Below are positions 12,746-28,075 of a stretch of DNA of 64,000 nt, piece after piece. The stretch covers positions 18,776,892-18,840,891 of the forward strand of contig CM051019.1 in the NCBI GenBank assembly GCA_027704905.1, in the 5' to 3' direction. This DNA comes from Muraenolepis orangiensis. Taxonomy: Eukaryota; Chordata; Actinopteri; Gadiformes; Muraenolepididae. Under the pieces are notes generated by a model. It had not been told where the DNA came from. It made no database searches and worked only from the letters and a program-made list of their open reading frames with translations. The position numbers were made by a program, and so were the translations under genes. How positions within the stretch are numbered: the stretch's first letter is position 1; every line of letters begins with the position of its first letter.

Positions 12746-13084
12746 AAGGCATGTTAGTAACAATAGTAACAATTAGTACACGTTAGTTACAACAAGACAA
12801 ATTAGACAAATAATACGAATACGAGTTTGACAAATAAGTACACAAACCTTAGTTTGAATTAGTTAGTTGAATTAATTAGTTATGTTTAGAATTTACTCAA
12901 ATTTCCGACAATACTCTTTGTACAATTATTCTGAATTCCCAGAGTCTGAATTAGAGTATTTGAGTAGAAATGACTTTAAAATGCCCATCCCTAGAGAGTA
13001 GGTTGTTTTAGATATATACTGTAGATCGTAGCTCCTGTTTGATTTCCTTATCTAGGAGCAGACGTATCTAGAGAGCCAACTTAT

Positions 13085-13256
13085 TCGACTAGGAAGGACA
13101 TGGAATGTATTATATATCATGTTATTATATATGTGTATATGTATGTATATATTATATTATTGTGGCTTGTTAGGAAGGAAATATAATGTATTATATATTA
13201 TGTTATTATATATGTGTATATGTATGTATACATTATATTATTATGGCTTGTTATAG
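13085..13256. repeat. Tandem duplicate of about 80 bp, AT-rich
   Basis: Two adjacent copies begin GGAAGGA and end TGGCTTGTTA, with an AT-rich core. They differ at a few bases only. Confidence 0.8.
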
Positions 13257-13299
13257 GAAGGAAATGCACTTATGACTTTTGGTGACTTGTAGTTCCTCT

Positions 13300-13366
13300 G
13301 CCTACCCGTTGAATGACCTTATTGTAAGTCGCTTTGGACAAAAGTGTCTGCTAAATGACTAGTGGA
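13300..13366 (+). mobile_element. SINE 3' tail fragment
   Basis: The words TTGTAAGTCGCTTTGGACAA and GTCTGCTAAATGAC are the characteristic 3' end of a widespread fish SINE group. Only the tail is present. Confidence 0.6.
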
Positions 13367-13416
13367 ACGTAATAATATATTTCCTAAATTTTCCGATGTG
13401 AAACTGCTCCTCTCAG

Positions 13417-15714
<2,298 letters not shown>

Positions 15715-15777
15715 GTGGTCGGCGACGCCCCGCCCCCTGACGTGGCGCCTTTTGAGCAAGACAACTGGTCTGTGTCC

Positions 15778-15831
<54 letters not shown>

Positions 15832-16310
15832 TTGTCAAACTAGCTATCTATCTTTCATGTATCTGTCTGTCTGTCTGTGAATGTTTTGAAGACGTCTCCT
15901 CTGTGGTGATGCAGACATTGTTTAATGGCATAACGTCTGCGCCGGTGAGAGCAGCGAACCGATGTGATGTCTCTTCCTTTGTGTGGAGAGAGAGGGAGGG
16001 AGGGAGGGAGGGAGAGAGAGAGAGTGTGAGGGAGAGAGAGAGAGTGCGAGGGAGGGAGAGCGAGCGAGGGAGGGAGGGAGAGAGAGAGAGAGAGAGAGAC
16101 ACACGGACGGACGGACGGACGTTTATTCAAACGCTTTTCTCATCCTCCGCGTCCTTTTGTACATGCCGATGAATCCGTAATTCATGGTTGTTATTAATAT
16201 GGATTCTGATGAAATAAGAGTTCGACCCCAAAGAGGCAGACATGAAAGACTTCTGATTCTTCGTCTTGTGTTTTCCAGTCCGGTGTGTTAATTGGGGTCC
16301 CTACAATAAA
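15715..16310 (+). other. 3' UTR of the PPC-domain gene
   Basis: From the stop codon to the AATAAA at 16,305 the sequence holds a (TCTG)n at about 15,776-15,824 and a GGGA/GAGA-rich tract at about 15,985-16,103. The extent of the UTR is inferred from the poly(A) signal only. Confidence 0.6.
16305..16310 (+). terminator. Poly(A) signal AATAAA of the PPC-domain gene
   Basis: A canonical AATAAA lies about 590 bases after the stop codon, in CTACAATAAAGG. It is the first strong signal downstream. Confidence 0.6.
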
Positions 16311-16616
16311 GGTTTAACAAAAAAAATGACAGATCTGTTCTTTACATCGCTGTTTAGCATCTGTGTGGTTGCCATGGTGACCTGAACTGGGAAAGTCACA
16401 GATAGGGACTTTAACCTGACTCAACCGTGAACGGTTTTATGTTGGGTTTGGGTATATTTTCTCGACTCGAAGAAGAACAAAACCACCGCACTTCTACGTC
16501 TTTAGTTGATAAGTATGATGTGTTGGGAATAAAATTGAATTCAATCTACAGGCTACGTTTCATTGCTTTGAACTGAGAGTAAGTTCTAGACTAAATGAAT
16601 TGAGATGTTCTAGATT

Positions 16617-16905
16617 CCAGATTTTTATTTATAACAAGAACAATGGAATGCTTACCCCATTGACTCAGTATGAATTTCTAAAACACTATACAATAAAATA
16701 AAAATACTGTGCACAATAAAAATAACAATAAAGTGGTATGAAAATGTGTTATTGTGCAAAAAGCATTTAAAAAGCATTCTAAAGTGCCAGTAGTGCAGCA
16801 GCATCGCGAGTACAGTGCAGGAACTGTGATGAATCCAGAAAGTCCAGTATAGTACGATAGTCTAATGCAATATGGACAACAATGTTCAGTATGGGCGCAC
16901 TGGCT
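16617..16905 (-). mobile_element. L2-like LINE 3' UTR fragment
   Basis: It shares CAATGGAATGCTTACC, AAGCATTTAAAAAGCATT and AAGTGCCAGTAGTGCAGCAG with the copy at 14.05 kb, and AATCCAGAAAGTCCAG with the copy at 27.1 kb. It is truncated before the coding part. Confidence 0.7.
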
Positions 16906-17529
16906 GTGGGGAAAAAAAAAAGACTAGACTCAATGAACTGAGGGGTTTCTCCATTCAATGAACTGAGAGGAGCTTCCAGACTAATCCGCGTGTGGTCTGA
17001 CGATGTCAGGCCGGAGATGATGATGATATCCGTCTAAAACCTTAACGGCTGCAAAGACACTTTGTGCTTTTGTGGCGCTTCTTAGACTCCCAGCCGGGTG
17101 TCCGGGGCCGGCGGTCTGCTAAGGAGCTCTTTCACCTTTTCTGACAACAAAACGCCCAGTGTCCTGGGGCGTCTGATCTGAAGCCCAAAGCTTCTGATGA
17201 ACCTCTGATCTGTGTCGATGTGTATGTGTATGTTGTATGTGCTTTATATTTGGGTTTGTAAATAGTCTAGGCAATATCATTCTGCACAATGATCTATAGT
17301 TTGACTTCATTTGGAGCGACACTCCCAGCTCTGGTGGTAAACCATCCATTATGTTTGACTGGAAGTGCAGAGAGAGTCAGACAGACAGGCAGACAGACAG
17401 ACAGCCGCAATCTGCTATATTTACATGTCTGCCTGACTCTCCGTCCGTCTGTCTGACTTTGTCCATCTATCGGTCTGTCTGTCTGACTGTCTGTCTGAAT
17501 CGGTCTCTGTCTGTCTGCTTGCCTGTCTG
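16906..17529. other. Unique intergenic DNA
   Basis: Unique sequence with a short (GACA)n near 17,375-17,403 and CTGTCTGT-rich sequence after 17,475. No gene supported. Confidence 0.5.
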
Positions 17530-18308
17530 TTCTCTCTTCTGGTGTGTCTCTAGCTGGTGTCTGGTCTCTCTTCTGGTGTGTCTCTATGGTGTCTGGTCTC
17601 TCTTTTGGTGTGTCTCTAGATGGTGTCTGGTCTCTCTTCTGGTGTGTCTCTATGGTGTCTGGTCCCTCTGCTGGTGTGTTTCTAGCTGGTGTCTGGTCTC
17701 TCTTCTGGTGTGTCTCTATGGTGTCTGGTCTCTCTTCTGGTGTGTCTCTAGATGGTGTCTGTTCTCTCTTCTGGTGTGTCTCTTTATGGTGTCTGGTCTC
17801 TCTTCTGGTGTGTCTCTAGATGGTGCCTGGTCTCTCTTCTGGTGTGTCTCTAGATGGTGTCTGGTCTCTCTTCTGGTGTGTCTCTAGATGGTGTCTGGTC
17901 TCTCTTCTGGTGTGTCTCTAGATGGTGTCTGGTCTCTCTTCTGGTGTGTCTAGATGGTGTCTGGTCTCTCTTCTGGTGTGTCTCTAGATGGTGTCTGGTC
18001 TCTCTTCTGGTGTGTCTCTAGATGGTGTCTGGTCTCTCTTCTGGTGTGTCTCTAGATGGTGTCTGGTCTCTCTTCTGGTGTGTCTCTAGATGTTGTCTGG
18101 TCTCTCTTCTGGTGTGTCTCTAGATGGTGTCTGGTCTCTCTTCTGGTGTGTCTCTAGATGGTGTCTGGTCTCTTCTGGTTTGTCTCTCTTCTGGTGTCTG
18201 GTCTCTCTTCTGGTTTGTCTCTAGATGGTGCCTGGTCTCTTTTCTGGTGTCTGGTCTCTCTTCTGGTTTGTCTCTAGATGGTGTCTGGTCTCTCTTCTGG
18301 TGTGTCTC
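17530..18308. repeat. 34-bp minisatellite
   Basis: About 23 units of 34 bases built on GGTCTCTCTTCTGGTGTGTC followed by TCTAGATGGTGTCT; some units lack the CTCTAGATGG part. Each full unit is a pyrimidine-rich run ending in CTCTAG, which looks like a splice acceptor. Confidence 0.94.
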
Positions 18309-18537
18309 TTATGTCTCATAGTCCATATTTACCAGTTATTTCCAGGCTAGTTCACAACTCATTTTGAGACAATAGGATTGGCTTCGAGTGAAAGAATATA
18401 ATTGACTTACGTCTAGTTTCTGGTTGATTTATACGTAGTTTCCCTACTGTCGATATATCCTAAATATCCCAGACCCGGGGGGCTGCTCCCCGGTCAGAGA
18501 AGAAGCCTCATTAGTACAGGACTACTGACGAGACGAG

Positions 18538-19128
<591 letters not shown>

Positions 19129-19440
19129 CCCCACAGGGGAGCTTCTCCGCGGCGGGGTCCGGTGGTCTTTCATGTGCGCCAGGACTAGCTAATGAGGATG
19201 GGGCCATGTTTGAATGTCCCAGCGTGTGGGAGCATGAAGACACGCTTATTAATGGATTACCAACCCGTTGAGGGGTTTGCACGGACCTCGCTGTGGCTGT
19301 TGCTGTTGTTTTGTTCGTACTTATTATTATACATAACAGTAATATTAAAATATTTCCATCAGGTCACATCATAAACTGCTTCCATTGTTACTAATGATCC
19401 AACAACGTGTAACTCACCCTCCCTGTGCTGTCCAACTGAA
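19129..19440. other. Unique block, possibly regulatory
   Basis: A unique block next to the CT array contains GCTAATGAGGATGGGG and TTATTAATGGATTAC, words typical of homeodomain-bound conserved elements. Conservation cannot be judged here. Confidence 0.25.
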
Positions 19441-19449
19441 GTTGTTGTT

Positions 19450-19514
<65 letters not shown>

Positions 19515-19516
<2 letters not shown>

Positions 19517-19782
19517 TAGCTTCCTCAGTCAGGCCATCAGGCTGCTGAACAAGGGCGTATAGCATATAACAATGTATATTTTATTACATTGATTTATATA
19601 TACATATTGCTCTTTTCTGTGCTGATATATTGCATTTTATAAATTGCATTTTTATTTTTATTCTATTTTTTATCTATTTTTATCTTATTTTTAAGATAAA
19701 AATATTGCACATAAGGTTTTTACACCACTGCTTTATACTTGTGTAAACTGTGAAGTGACAATAAACTTGACTTGACTTGTGT
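19515..19782 (+). mobile_element. L2-like LINE 3' end
   Basis: It starts with the last coding words (CAGGCCATCAGGCTGCTGAA, then CAAGGGCGTATAG), followed by an AT-rich UTR and a TTGACTTGACTTG tail. The same sequence appears inverted at 28,950-29,410. A (GT)n lies immediately upstream at about 19,450-19,516. Confidence 0.8.
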
Positions 19783-20125
19783 GTGCAACACCCTTTAAAA
19801 TTAACCAGATTTTCAAAAAATGAAACACATTTCATTGATAGCAATTTATTTTTAAATCAAAGTTGATTTTGATATTTGGATATCAAACTGTCACTCTCCT
19901 AACTCGGCCCGCGATTCCCCTGACGTTGCAACCACTGACCGACAGGGGGCGGCGGTGGACTATTCCACGGAACTACGTCTGACCTAAGCTCACTTCGTTG
20001 TGCGTTGAACGTGTCCATATTATATATATATATATCCATATTATATATATCCATATTAGGGATATTGGAAGTCCGGGTTTTTAGCTTACACTATTCATAT
20101 AAATAAATAAAATACTACTCTCTCT
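19783..20125. other. Unique intergenic DNA
   Basis: AT-rich unique sequence with short TATA runs near 20,017-20,053 and one GACAGGGGGCGGCGG word near 19,941. No gene supported. Confidence 0.5.
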
Positions 20126-20620
<495 letters not shown>

Positions 20621-20766
20621 AACATTTCCGCCATTTACGTCAAAGGTATATGGGTTATAATATAAATAAATAATATAAGTAAATAACATAAAGTGTTTTT
20701 ATTCCACGGTATCCATCTGGTATGTTTCCATTAGAGATAAGGGAAAGGGGTGTGGAGTGCACACGC

Positions 20767-21190
<424 letters not shown>

Positions 21191-21299
21191 ACAGACTGAG
21201 CGCATCCTGTGGACGCTGCGTCTAAATGGAGGTGAAATTGAAACTGATTAATGGAAGCGCTTTGAGTCAGATGAGAGTAAGCAGCTGCTGTACGGAGAT

Positions 21300-24030
21300 G
21301 ATGGATAATGATAGATGATAGATGATAGATGATAGATGATAGATGATAGGTGGATAGATGATAGATGGATAGATGATAGATGGATAGATGATAGATGATA
21401 GATGATAGATGGATAGATGGATAGATGATAGATGATAGATGATAGATGATAGATGGATAGATAGATAGATGATAGATGATAGATGATAGATGATAGATGG
21501 ATAGAGGATAGATGATAGATGATAGATGATAGATGATAGATGATAGATGGATAGATGGATAAATGATAGATGATAGGTGGATAGATGATAGATGGATAGA
21601 TGATTGATGATAGATGGATAGATGATAGATGATGCATCATCTATCATCTATCATCTATCCTCTATCCATCTATCATCTATCATCTATCCACCTATCATCT
21701 ATCATCCATGGATGATAGATGATAGGTGGATAGATGATAGATATAGGTGGATAGATGATAGATGATAGTTGGATAGATGATAGATGATAGATGGATAGAT
21801 GATAGATGATAGGTGGATAGATGATAGATGATAGATGATATATCATCTATCATCCATCAATCATCTATCATCCATCAATCATCTATAGATGATTGATGGA
21901 TGATAGATGATTGATGGATGATAGATGGATGATAGATGATAGATGGATAGATGATAGATGATAGATGGATATATCCATCTATCATCTATCCATCTATCAT
22001 CTATCCATCTATCATCTATCATCTATCATCTATCATCTATCATCTATAGATGATAGATGATAGATGATAGATGATAGATGATAGATGGATAGATGATAGA
22101 TGGATAGATGGATAGATTGATAGATGATAGATTGATAGATGATAGATGGATAGATGATAGATGATAGACGATAGATGATAGATGGATAGATGGATAGATG
22201 GATAGATGGATAGATTGATAGATGATAGATGATAGATGGATAGATGATAGATGGATAGATGATAGATGATAGATGATAGATGATAGATGGATAGACGATA
22301 GATGATAGATGATAGATGATAGATGATAGATGATAGATAGATGATAGATGATAGATGATAGATGGATAGATGATAGATGATAGATGATAGATAGAGGATA
22401 GATGATAGATGATAGATGATGCATCATCTATCATCTATCATCTATCCTCTATCCATCTATCATCTATCATCTATCCACCTATCATCTATCATCCATGGAT
22501 GATAGATGATAGGTGGATAGATGATAGATATAGGTGGATAGATGATAGATGATAGGTGGATAGATGATAGATGATAGATGGATAGATGATAGATGATAGG
22601 TGGATAGATGATAGATGATAGATGATATATCATCTATCATCCATCAATCATCTATCATCCATCAATCATCTATAGATGATTGATGGATGATAGATGATTG
22701 ATGGATGATAGATGGATGATAGATGATAGATGGATAGATGATAGATGATAGATGGATATATCCATCTATCATCTATCCATCTATCATCTATCCATCTATC
22801 ATCTATCATCTATCATCTATCATCTATCATCTATAGATGATAGATGATAGATGATAGATGATAGATGATAGATGGATAGATGATAGATGGATAGATGGAT
22901 AGATTGATAGATGATAGATTGATAGATGATAGATGGATAGATGATAGATGATAGACGATAGATGATAGATGGATAGATGGATAGATGGATAGATGGATAG
23001 ATTGATAGATGATAGATGATAGATGGATAGATGATAGATGGATAGATGATAGATGATAGATGATAGATGATAGATGGATAGACGATAGATGATAGATGAT
23101 AGATGATAGATGATAGATAGATGATAGATGATAGATGATAGATGGATAGATGATAGATGGATAGATGATAGATGATAGATGATAGATAGAGGATAGATGA
23201 TAGATGATAGATGATAGATGATAGATGGATAGATGATTGATGGATGATAGATGATTGATGGATGATTGATGGATGATAGATGATTGATGGATGATAGATG
23301 ATTGATAGATAATGGATGATTGATGGATGATAGATGATTGATAGATGATAGATGATGGATGATAGATGATAGATGATAGATGATAGATGATAGATGGATA
23401 GATGATAGATGATAGATGCTAGATGATAGATGATTGATGGATGATAGATGATTGATGGATGATAGATGATTGATAGATAACAGATGATTGATGGATGATA
23501 GATGATTGATGGATGATAGATGGATAGATGATAGATGGATAGATGATATATGATATATGATGGATGATAGATGATAGATGATAGATGATAGATGATAGAT
23601 GATAGATGATAGATGGATAGATGATAGATGATAGATGATAGATGATAGATGATAGATGATAGATGATAGATTGATAGATGATGGATGATAGATGATAGAT
23701 GATAGATGATAGATTGATAGATGGATAGATGATAGATGGATAGATAGATGATAGATGATAGATGGATAGATGGATAGATGATAGATGGATAGATGAATAG
23801 ATGGATAGAGGATAGAGGATAGAGGATAGATGGATAGATGATAGATGATAGATGATGGATGATGGATGATGGATGATAGATGATAGATGATAGATGATGG
23901 ATGATAGATGATGGGTGATAGATGATTGATGATAGATGATTGATGGATGGATGGATGACAGATGATATATAATGGATGATAGATGAATGACGGATAATGG
24001 ATGATTGATGGATGATAGAAGATAGATGAT
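21300..24030. repeat. GATA/TATC array with strand switches
   Basis: About 2.7 kb of GATA-, GATG- and GATT-type tetramers in loose order. Within 21,631-22,850 the repeat strand switches repeatedly at short palindromes (ATGCAT, CCATGG, ATATAT, CTATAG). A 787-bp block is tandemly duplicated: landmarks at 21,631, 21,704, 21,967 and 22,044 recur exactly 787 bases later. The 428-codon frame on the minus strand (about 22,820-24,106) is an Ile-Tyr-His-Leu-Ser repeat artefact. Confidence 0.95.
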
Positions 24031-24144
24031 GATGGGGGGACAGACAGTCCACTGACAGATTTTGGGAGTAATTACTCAATGTCGGCTCTATGTTTACTTT
24101 TGGCAATTTGGACTAAAAGCCTCTTCCAACAAAATAAGTTGGAT

Positions 24145-24145
<1 letters not shown>

Positions 24146-24188
<43 letters not shown>

Positions 24189-24190
24189 TG
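24146..24190. repeat. (GT)n microsatellite
   Basis: A short GT run leading into the second local duplicate. Confidence 0.95.
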
Positions 24191-24191
24191 G

Positions 24192-24370
24192 GGTTATAAT
24201 GGTCTCTATCCTCAGATGTAAAGATCCCCCCATCAGAATCTTCCAGACACAAATTGCTGTCTTGTGCAGCGCTGCTTCCCGCCGCGAGCCTCCGGTTCGG
24301 TTCATCAAAGACGCGACACATTAAAGTGTTTAGCGTTTATGTGTGAAATGTGGTTTCATTTTCGTTTTTC
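24192..24370 (+). repeat. Local duplicate, copy 2
   Basis: The partner of 20,436-20,620. It shares the block from GGTTATAATGGTCTCTATCC to GAGCCTCCGGT and a looser match through ATCAAAGACGCG and GAAATGTGGTTTC. The two copies bracket the GATA array. Confidence 0.85.
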
Positions 24371-26030
24371 CGCCGACGCGATCCGAACGTTTGAATCCGC
24401 CGATCAATCTTCTGCAGTTCCTTCACAGAGTCCGGCGGTCTGTCGGGTCATTTAAATGGAGTCATTATAGAGTTGGACCCGAAGACGTCGCCTTTGTTTA
24501 CTGGTCATGTAAATGAGTAATAAACGCCGGATGATCAAAACCCGACCAGACAACATATGTTGTCAATCTAACCAACGATTGAGTCTTTGAAGCCAGTTAG
24601 GGAAGCATCCAGGCCTAACAACAAAGCAGTGCATTTCGAAGTGATTTAATAGTTCCAGTAAATATGTCCCAATTACAGCAACAAATTAGCATTCTGATGT
24701 ACGCTCATCAATACAGCGGATGATAAAAGTCTATGGAAGAATCTGAAGTAATGCGGAACCCATGGTCACATCTCATATTTAAGCTGGTCTAAAGCAATCA
24801 TGTTAATTCGATTGACAGTAATTCATATCAATGGTCTCTCAAGTCATCGACGTGTAAGCAGCAGCGACCCCGCCGGGGAGCTCAGCAGCGCCCTCTATCG
24901 ACGGGCTGGAGATGACATTCGTGGGTCATCAGTAGCAATGAACTAATTGACAAAGTGAATTAGAAATAGCATTAAATGCATTAGGCCTATTTGGAAATAC
25001 AGGACATTTGAAGGGATTTACATAGACTGCTGTGAATGATACAAAGCTATAACTTTTGTCCAGTTGTATTACATGAAAGACACACTAAACAATCATATGT
25101 GTGTAACTGTATCAAGAACAGAGTCTACAGGGTCAATTAAAAATGCTTTAATATGGTTCAACATTTATTTAAACTTTGAACACCTAACTTGACGCTTTAC
25201 GATGTTGTCTGCCTGTTCAGTGTGTTATCAACATATACAGCATGACTTTCACCTAACATAGTTATAGTTGTATAGTTGTCCAAAAATAATGCACAAATAA
25301 TGTCATCCAACAACCACAGCAGGGTTGACTGGCCTCCTGTCATCAAGACTGTCAAATCCCCTGTCATAAGCCCCGCCCCCATGGACACGTCATTGTCCAC
25401 CCTCTGGTTGTCAGGGACACGAGGGCCATTCTCTGGACCAGCATTGGTCTGCATATTGTTCAGCGCATTGTCCTTTCCTCCGTGATAACCTATAGTGTCT
25501 GGTTCATCAGGTCTTGTTCATCTCAAAGCATCAGGACAGTTGCAGTTGGGTTTTGCTCTTCATTGGTCTGTTCAATGTCGTCTGGAGGAGGTGGTTCATC
25601 TTCTTCTGATGACTGATTGGGTCATCTCTTTGGTTAGGAGAGCTGTGTAGCTTTTCCAGCTCCTTTTGTGTGTGGTCGCAGTGAACTGAAAGCAAATGAA
25701 AAACTAAGAAAATGTCACCTCAACTGGCGGGGTCAGGAATGATGACTTAATAAGAGTATAATAATAAACTAATCGCCAGTGTCCTATTACACCTTGCAGC
25801 CAGTTTACCAGTTATTATCTCATCTAATTAAGACTGGCCCTATTATAAATATATAGACATGCATGGATATTGCACAGAACTATTTGCCACTGCACGTTCA
25901 AAATGTGGGCAATAAACAATGAACATAATCTGGAGTTTTGCAAAATGTCTGACAGGTTCTGTTGAGGCAGGCATGAGAAAACGCAGCGGAAAGCTATCTT
26001 CAACGAGCTCACCCACCAAACACAAACAGC
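24371..26030. other. Unique intergenic DNA, no gene recognised
   Basis: The longest repeat-poor stretch before xrn2. Two facing frames at about 25,197-25,485 (69-85 codons) have no domain I know. A GCAGCGCCCTCTA word at about 24,885 resembles a CTCF half-motif. Confidence 0.4.
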
Positions 26031-26034
26031 AAAC

Positions 26035-26175
26035 AACTTGTTCTCACAAGATACTAACTTGTTCTCACAAGATACTAACTTGTTCCCACTAGATACTAAC
26101 TTGTTCCCACTAGATACTAACTTGTTCCCACTAGTTATTTATCTTGTGGGCACAAGATAAAAACATATTAACTTT
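26035..26175. repeat. Tandem ACTTGTTCCCACTAGATACT units
   Basis: Five units of about 26 bases followed by an inverted relative (ATCTTGTGGGCACAAGAT). The mix of direct and inverted copies resembles the terminus of a small DNA transposon seen in fish genomes. Confidence 0.55.
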
Positions 26176-26935
26176 TGGTACTTAAGGGGCTCCGTACCTT
26201 TGTGCCTTTGCTTCCACACAAATTGTTTTTACCCAGCCAACATCTGGCTGTACTACACACTAAGTTAGTATTAATTCACTCTTGCACACAAAGTGATAAG
26301 TACGTTTCTCCTGGCTGTGTAGAAAGGATTTAACATCTGAGTAAACATTGTTATATAGCGCCCATTCAGCCCTATGACTGAAAATTAACACACCATTCAC
26401 AAGGTAGGTACAATTGTATATCAATATCAAATGTATCTGTCTACATATGTATATGTGCTGTACATATTTGGGTTTTACTAATCATTAACTCATTTAATTT
26501 GATATAATGTGCTATGTGCCTCTCTTTGAATATCTCACAAACCGTGAGAAGACAACTAGATAGAGAGGAGCATAATGAAGTCCTCTGGCAGTATGCACCA
26601 TGAATACTGAAAAATTATGTCTGTTATGCAGTATCATAATACGCCAGGTGGTGTCACTCTTCCTCTTTATCAACTTGGATTTCGAGAATAGTCATAGGGC
26701 CAATTAGGCGTGGGAACCCATGCCCTGGATAAAGAGAAAGACAAAAACAAACCACAAATCCATTTGGGATCAAACTCCCAAATGGCCGCTCTGTATAACA
26801 TTATTATTATTATTATTAGCGAAAGTTTTCTATACTCAGGCTATGTGCCTACTGAAATGTAGGGAGTGATGCTACTTTCATAACACTGTCGGCAATATGA
26901 CACTGTGTCATACTTCTTACTGGACGTATTACCTC
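26176..26935. other. Unique intergenic DNA
   Basis: AT-rich unique sequence with a short (TTA)n near 26,800. No gene supported. Confidence 0.5.
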
Positions 26936-26939
26936 ATTA

Positions 26940-27049
26940 CTGCAGTATTCTGCACTGTATTGTACTGTATTATGATGCTGCTACCACTCAATGTTCTGAA
27001 CTGTACTGCACGGTATTTATGATGCTAAAACTCACATAAGATACCTTTA

Positions 27050-27081
<32 letters not shown>

Positions 27082-27845
27082 GCTGCTGTCGTGAAGTTTT
27101 CTTTATTACCATTTTTATTTTTATTTTCAAGATACAAGATACAAGATATTTGTATTGGCCAATTGCCACAGGTACATTGGAATGCTTACTCCCCATTCCC
27201 TCCCGCAGTATACATCTCCAAAACAATACCATCCAAATAATATATACAATCAAAATAAACCCCAAAATGTGTTGAATGTACATTGTTTTGTGTTTTTACA
27301 AAAATCTTTAAAAACATGCACTAGTAGTGCAGCCACATCATGAATACAGTGCAGTACAGTGTAGTCACTGTGATGAGTCCAGAAAGTCCAGCAAAGTATG
27401 TAAGAGTAATGTTAATGACATTTTATGGAAGTGGCAGCACTCCTAGCAGTTCATTAGGCCCACTGCCTGTGGATTAAAACTATCCTTAAACCTGGTAGTC
27501 TTTGTACGGATGCTGCACAACCGGCGACCAGACGGTAGGGGGGAGAAGAGATGGTGCCCAGGGTGGTTGCAATCCTTTATGATGGACATGGCCTTCTTCC
27601 GACATCTGGTCTTAAAGATCTCCTCAATGCATGGAAGTGCACACCCGATGATCTTCTCTGCCGTCCTCACGGCTTTCTCATGGCTTTCTTGTCCCGTGCA
27701 GGTAGAAGTTCACTAGCCACCTCTGGCCTATTGGCTTATTGTGTAGTACTTCTATTGTTGTTATTTGTATGGACTATACATACTGCGGGAGGGAATGGGG
27801 AGTAAGCGTTGTACTTACAAGTACACAAATAAAGAATCTTAAATG
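26940..27845 (-). mobile_element. L2-like LINE fragment with coding 3' end
   Basis: On the minus strand about 75 codons (27,443-27,670) read as the C-terminus of a CR1/L2-type LINE reverse transcriptase: TAEKIIG, CIEEI, RCRKKA, IIKD, NHPGHHLF, PLPSGRR and IRTKTTRFKDSF. The 3' UTR continues to about 27,128 and ends in TCTTGTATCTTGTATCTTG-type repeats. Bases 27,775-27,842 look like a short tail of the same family in plus orientation. A related fragment with (ATT)n lies at 26,940-27,080. The element is heavily 5'-truncated. Confidence 0.8.
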
Positions 27846-28075
27846 TTGAATCACAATAACATAACGATGTCCTGCAGTTCCGTGTCTAACCAGAGGGGCG
27901 CTGTCAAATAATTTCCACCAAATTATGCCTTGAACCGGACGTGTTCATAAGCTCTGCCGAACAGCATGTAGCCGCCGCTGTTAGACACATACAAGTCTCC
28001 CTTTTTTAATTGAGTCCCTTTTAACGTTTTGCGTACGTTTCGTTTTGTGGAGTGATAGAAAACACATAGGAGAAG

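Noticed and set aside
22820..24106. 428-codon minus-strand frame
   Set aside because: It is the translation of a GATA/TATC array (Ile-Tyr-His-Leu-Ser), not a protein family.
25197..25485. Facing small frames in the intergenic region before xrn2
   Set aside because: No domain, no splice signals, and both strands are open over the same bases.
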